Part shown: positions 60,641 to 64,000 of the stretch, piece by piece
Position numbering within the stretch: position 1 is the stretch's first letter
Layout: each line of letters opens with the position of its first letter
Assembly (NCBI GenBank): GCA_965224095.1
Contig: OZ245039.1
Location: 1,984,001 to 2,048,000, forward strand
From: JBPEWY01 sp965224095
GTDB taxonomy: Bacteria > Bacteroidota > Bacteroidia > Flavobacteriales > Flavobacteriaceae
DNA: 64,000 nt
Direction: 5' to 3'
The notes under the pieces: generated by a model
Database searches by the model: none
The model's input: the letters and a program-made list of their open reading frames with translations, nothing else
What the model was told of the DNA's origin: nothing
Translations under genes and position numbers: made by a program

Positions 60641-62299
60641 ATGCAAGGAGAAATAAAAATAAACCATCGCAGAGGTGCTGTTCCCAAAATGGGAATGGGA
60701 ATTTTGCTGTTCCTGTTATTTCTAAATTTCGAGTTTTCTTTTGGTCAACAGGTTTCATCATCCGTAGATTCTACACAAATTAAAATTGGAGAGCAGTTAA
60801 ATTATGAATTAACAATAGATGTTGATACCACGGCAATAGTGGTACTTCCGCAGGGGCAAACTTTTACTCCGCTCGAAGTTATCGATGAAAGTGCTATAGA
60901 TACTACCTTGCTTCAGTCGCGATACAGGTTTATTAAAAAATATGGTCTCACGCAATTTGATTCCGGAACCTATATAATTCCCAGGCAAAAGGTAATTATT
61001 AACGATAAGGTATTTTATACCGATTCGCTGGCCGTTAAGGTTTTTGATGTGGCGGTTGATACTACCAAACAGAAAATGTATGATATTAAACCCATTGTGC
61101 CTGTCGAAAAATCGCATTCCGACCTTTTAAAAAAATTACTCTGGATATTCCTTATCCTCGCTGTTATCGGATTGGCATTATATTGGTTTTTGTTCAGAAA
61201 AAAACAGCTTTCCGAAGATGAGAAAATGGCTTTGCTTCCTCCGTATGACAGGGCTTTACTCGAGCTTCAGAAGTTAGAAGAATCCAAATACCTCATTCAA
61301 TCTGAATACAAGCAATACTATTCCGAATTAACAAATATTGTTCGATTATACCTGGAGGAGGAAGTTCATGTATCGGCCATGGAAAGTACAACAGACGAGC
61401 TTATTGAAAAACTGGAAATGCTTAAAGATACGGGAGGGTTGGAATTAGATAAAACAACTATTACTCAGTTTAAGCAGGTACTGAAAACAGCCGATTTGGT
61501 GAAGTTTGCCAAATCGGAACCGGATACTAAAACCGCCGAACGGGACCGTAATAAAATTGAAGAGGTGGTTCACAAAACCAAAGAAGCACTTCCCGAACCT
61601 ACGGAAGAGGATATGTTGCTTGATGAAGTGTATTTAAAAACCCTGGAAAGGAAAAAGTTCAGGAAGCAAATACTCCTGGGGGGGCTTGCCGGTATCCTAT
61701 TGCTGGTTGTTGGATTAGGTGTTGCCATAGCCCGCTATGGTGCTGTTCCGGTAAAAGATACTTTATTGAGGCATCCTACCAAAATGCTTTTGGAAAGCGA
61801 ATGGGTAGCCAGTGAATATGGCGCTCCACCCCTATTTATTGAAACACCAAAAGTACTGAAGCGGATTCCAAATACACTATCCGGTGAATGGAAAACAAAA
61901 ATTAAAGAATCGCAACAATTCTCGTATACTAATCCAAAAAGATTATTTACCGTCAGCGTTGCCGCTTATACTTATGCACAGCCGGAAACCGATCCGGATT
62001 TTAAATCATTTATTCAGACCGTGCTGTCTGAATTTGAAAAAGAAGGTGCAAAAAATATTCTCGAGAAACAGGAGGAATTTACCACCCGTTCCGGAATTGA
62101 AGGAATAAAAACCTATGGCTCAGGAGTGTTTAATGTATCGGATGATATTAATTCGGTACGGGGGAAATATGCGATCGTTTCTTTCGGAGGAAAAGGATTT
62201 GTACAACAGGTGGTGTTGCGCTGGCCCGAAAATGATGATTATGCTGAAGCGATTGTACAACGTATACTGAATTCAATCGACGTGAAAAAGGAACCGTGA
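60641..62299 (+). CDS. BatD/DUF4381-like membrane protein of the Bat operon
   Basis: 552 residues from the ATG at 60641 (a TTG directly precedes it; another ATG at 60689, just ahead of the signal hydrophobic core, is possible). Order: signal peptide (LLFLLFLNFEFSFGQ), a beta-sandwich periplasmic domain (about 38-145, with SSSVDSTQIKIGEQLNYELTI), one membrane span (about 165-185), a helical cytoplasmic region (about 200-325, with YDRALLELQKLEESKYLIQ), a second span (about 345-365) and a C-terminal domain of about 185 residues (HPTKMLLESEWVASEYGAPP...) not recognised. The stop is 2 bases before the batA ATG. Confidence 0.8.
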   Translation: MQGEIKINHRRGAVPKMGMGILLFLLFLNFEFSFGQQVSSSVDSTQIKIGEQLNYELTIDVDTTAIVVLPQGQTFTPLEVIDESAIDTTLLQSRYRFIKKYGLTQFDSGTYIIPRQKVIINDKVFYTDSLAVKVFDVAVDTTKQKMYDIKPIVPVEKSHSDLLKKLLWIFLILAVIGLALYWFLFRKKQLSEDEKMALLPPYDRALLELQKLEESKYLIQSEYKQYYSELTNIVRLYLEEEVHVSAMESTTDELIEKLEMLKDTGGLELDKTTITQFKQVLKTADLVKFAKSEPDTKTAERDRNKIEEVVHKTKEALPEPTEEDMLLDEVYLKTLERKKFRKQILLGGLAGILLLVVGLGVAIARYGAVPVKDTLLRHPTKMLLESEWVASEYGAPPLFIETPKVLKRIPNTLSGEWKTKIKESQQFSYTNPKRLFTVSVAAYTYAQPETDPDFKSFIQTVLSEFEKEGAKNILEKQEEFTTRSGIEGIKTYGSGVFNVSDDINSVRGKYAIVSFGGKGFVQQVVLRWPENDDYAEAIVQRILNSIDVKKEP

Positions 62300-62301
62300 T
62301 T

Positions 62302-63300
62302 ATGTTTGAAGATGTTCAATTTGTAAATCCTGAATTTTTCTGGTTGCTGTTACTGCTTCCGGTAGCCCTGGTATGGTATTTATGGAAACGCAATAAACAA
62401 ACGGCGTCTTTAACCATTTCAAGTACCAGAGGCTTTGGAACACCTTCGCTCCTGGCCCGATTAAAACCCCTGCTTTTTGTGCTTCGCCTTTTGGCACTGG
62501 CTGCCCTTATTACAGCATTGGCACGTCCGCAAACTGAAGATATTTCAACCCGAACCAAAACCACCCGGGGTATCGACATTGTAATGGCTATTGACGTTAG
62601 CTCGAGTATGCTGGCAAAAGATCTAAAACCAAACAGGCTTAATGCATTAAAAGATGTGGCTTCAGAATTTATAAAGGGACGTCCCAACGACCGTATAGGG
62701 CTCGTGGTTTATGCCGGAGAAAGCTTTACAAAAACTCCTATTACCAGTGATAAATCAATTATCCTTAACGCTTTGCGCGATATAACCTACGGACAGCTGG
62801 AAGACGGTACTGCCATTGGTATGGGACTTGCCACCTCGGTAAACCGATTAAAGGAAAGCAAAGCCGTTAGCAAAGTAATTATCCTGCTTACCGATGGTGT
62901 AAACAACACGGGTTTTATTGATCCGGAAACTGCTGCAGATCTTGCCATTGAATTTGGAATAAAAACCTATACCATCGGTATTGGAACCAATGGAAGCGCC
63001 CTTACGCCAATAGCCTATAATCCGGATGGTAGTTTTCGGTATGGCTACAGGCCTGTAGAAATAGATGAAGGCTTGCTGAAAAAAATTGCCGAACTCACGG
63101 GAGGGGAATATTTCAGAGCAACCAACAATAAGAAACTGGAAGATATTTATAAGGAAATTAACAAACTTGAGAAAACAGAAGTAGAAGAATTTAAATATTA
63201 TAAGTACGAAGAAAAATTCAGACCTCTGGCCCTGTTGGCAGTAGTGCTAATGGCTTTGGAATGGCTATTGCGTATTACCGTTTTCAGGAGTTTTGTTTAA
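62302..63300 (+). CDS. batA: VWA-domain membrane protein BatA
   Basis: 332 residues from the ATG at 62302; the frame extends two codons to a GTG within the upstream gene, which is less likely. Two N-terminal hydrophobic segments (FFWLLLLLPVALVWYLW and LLFVLRLLALAALITALA) precede the VWA domain (about 85-290) with a complete MIDAS start DVSSSM, ILLTDGVNNTG and the Thr-containing loop. A third span is at the C-terminus. This is the BatA layout. BatA and BatB are proposed to act with MoxR in envelope stress or aerotolerance. Confidence 0.92.
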   Translation: MFEDVQFVNPEFFWLLLLLPVALVWYLWKRNKQTASLTISSTRGFGTPSLLARLKPLLFVLRLLALAALITALARPQTEDISTRTKTTRGIDIVMAIDVSSSMLAKDLKPNRLNALKDVASEFIKGRPNDRIGLVVYAGESFTKTPITSDKSIILNALRDITYGQLEDGTAIGMGLATSVNRLKESKAVSKVIILLTDGVNNTGFIDPETAADLAIEFGIKTYTIGIGTNGSALTPIAYNPDGSFRYGYRPVEIDEGLLKKIAELTGGEYFRATNNKKLEDIYKEINKLEKTEVEEFKYYKYEEKFRPLALLAVVLMALEWLLRITVFRSFV

Positions 63301-63331
63301 TGAGTAAAAAAAATCGGAAGAACCACACAAG

Positions 63332-64000
63332 ATGTATCAGTTAGACGAAAAAATATATTTTTATCTGTTAGCCATAATTCCGGTGCTGGTGCTGAGTTTT
63401 GTATTGCTTCAGTTCTGGAAAAGTAAGGCCCGAAGTAATTTTGCCAGTCAGGATCTTTTAAAAAAGCTCAGTCCTGATACATCAACCTTTAAAGCGGTTC
63501 TTAAACTCATTCTATTGTCATTGGCCTTTGCCTGTTTGGCCATAGCTCTGGTAAATCCCAAAATTGGAACGAAACTGGAAACCGTGAAGCGGGAAGGCGT
63601 TGATATCGTTTTTGCAGTTGATGTTTCAAAGAGTATGCTTGCAGAAGATATTGCTCCAAACCGACTTGAAAAAGCGAAGCGCCTGGTTTCGGAAATTATA
63701 AACAATCTGGCAAGCGATCGGATAGGCATTATTGCTTATGCAGGACAGGCATTTCCGCAATTGCCCATTACTACCGATTACGGCGCAGCCAAAATGTTTC
63801 TCAACAGTATGAATACCGAGATACTCTCCTCTCAGGGGACGGCTATTGACGATGCCATCGATCTGGCCAAAACCTATTATAACGATGAAGAGCAAACCAA
63901 TCGGGTGCTCGTTATTGTTTCGGATGGAGAAGATCACTCAAACCGTGCTGTTGATGCCGTGGAAGGAGCTGTGGAAGAAGGGATAAAAGTTTTTACTATT
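63332..64000 (+). CDS. batB: VWA-domain membrane protein BatB (partial, runs off the window end)
   Basis: The frame is open from the ATG at 63332 to the last base (223 codons). It starts MYQLDEKIYFYLLAIIPVLV with one membrane span, a second span (LILLSLAFACLAIALV), then the VWA domain with the MIDAS motif DVSKS (followed by MLAEDIAPNRLEKAKRLVSE), AYAGQAFPQLPITTDYGAAK and VSDGEDHS. It is the paralog of batA directly upstream (31-base gap). The C-terminus and any batC/batE genes lie outside the window. Confidence 0.9.
   Translation, partial: MYQLDEKIYFYLLAIIPVLVLSFVLLQFWKSKARSNFASQDLLKKLSPDTSTFKAVLKLILLSLAFACLAIALVNPKIGTKLETVKREGVDIVFAVDVSKSMLAEDIAPNRLEKAKRLVSEIINNLASDRIGIIAYAGQAFPQLPITTDYGAAKMFLNSMNTEILSSQGTAIDDAIDLAKTYYNDEEQTNRVLVIVSDGEDHSNRAVDAVEGAVEEGIKVFTI

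Overview
The window is ordinary-looking chromosome from a Bacteroidota, almost certainly a Flavobacteriaceae species. The signs are moderately AT-rich DNA, TonB-dependent receptors with a carboxypeptidase-regulatory N-terminal extension, a PorZ-type subunit of the type IX secretion system, many short lipoproteins, the Bat (MoxR/VWA) operon, and promoters of the TTG-N19/20-TAnnTTTG type used by the Bacteroidota sigma factor. No tRNA, rRNA, CRISPR array, insertion sequence, integrase or phage module was seen.

Layout. 1-3.5 kb: the 5' part of a probable secreted endonuclease I lipoprotein and a TonB-dependent receptor. 3.7-8.4 kb: a tightly packed minus-strand operon DUF3108, kynA, M23 peptidase, pgi. 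8.4-8.6 kb: a predicted free-standing small RNA gene. 8.7-11.1 kb: tyrosine catabolism (hmgA, hppD). 11.3-15.3 kb: patatin/Omp85 protein and uvrC. 15.5-16.2 kb: a 32-residue membrane peptide and 5-formyl-THF cyclo-ligase. 16.2-20.7 kb: lspA, a zinc-less DksA/TraR protein and a type-2-like ileS. 20.9-26.3 kb: porZ, recO and a heme-type TonB receptor. 26.4-32.6 kb: gdhA, metB-like, an ArsC/Spx-fold protein, an EamA transporter and a thioesterase. 32.8-36.4 kb: YheT-like hydrolase, DinB-like protein, then yicC-gmk-nadD. 36.6-39.6 kb: a lipoprotein, gpsA, a DUF3052 protein and a small lipoprotein. 39.6-44.1 kb: asparaginase, ABM protein, glpK, glpD. 44.2-47 kb: CAP lipoprotein, haaO and an ALDH7-family dehydrogenase. 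47-52.4 kb: beta-helix protein and a visibly AT-richer accessory patch of unknown genes behind a chimeric-looking lipoprotein. 52.5-57.6 kb: an operon of aldo/keto reductase, AlbA_2 protein, metallophosphatase, SPFH/GYF protein and double zinc-ribbon membrane protein. 57.7-64 kb: DUF4382 lipoprotein, then moxR-DUF58-BatD-like-batA-batB, cut by the window end.

Together the genes describe a heterotroph that degrades aromatic amino acids (Trp through kynA and haaO, Tyr through hppD and hmgA), glycerol (glpK, glpD, gpsA) and asparagine/isoaspartyl peptides. Trp-derived quinolinate could feed NAD synthesis, for which nadD is also present. Most genes are recognised housekeeping or common Bacteroidota families. 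The least explained signals are the small RNA gene at 8.45-8.59 kb, a perfect 20-bp inverted repeat upstream of the thioesterase, the AT-rich island at 49.1-51.8 kb, and three proteins with altered active-site or metal-site motifs (IleRS GIHH, M23 HxC, zinc-less DksA). Several start codons were moved from upstream GTG/TTG codons to internal ATGs; each entry says why.
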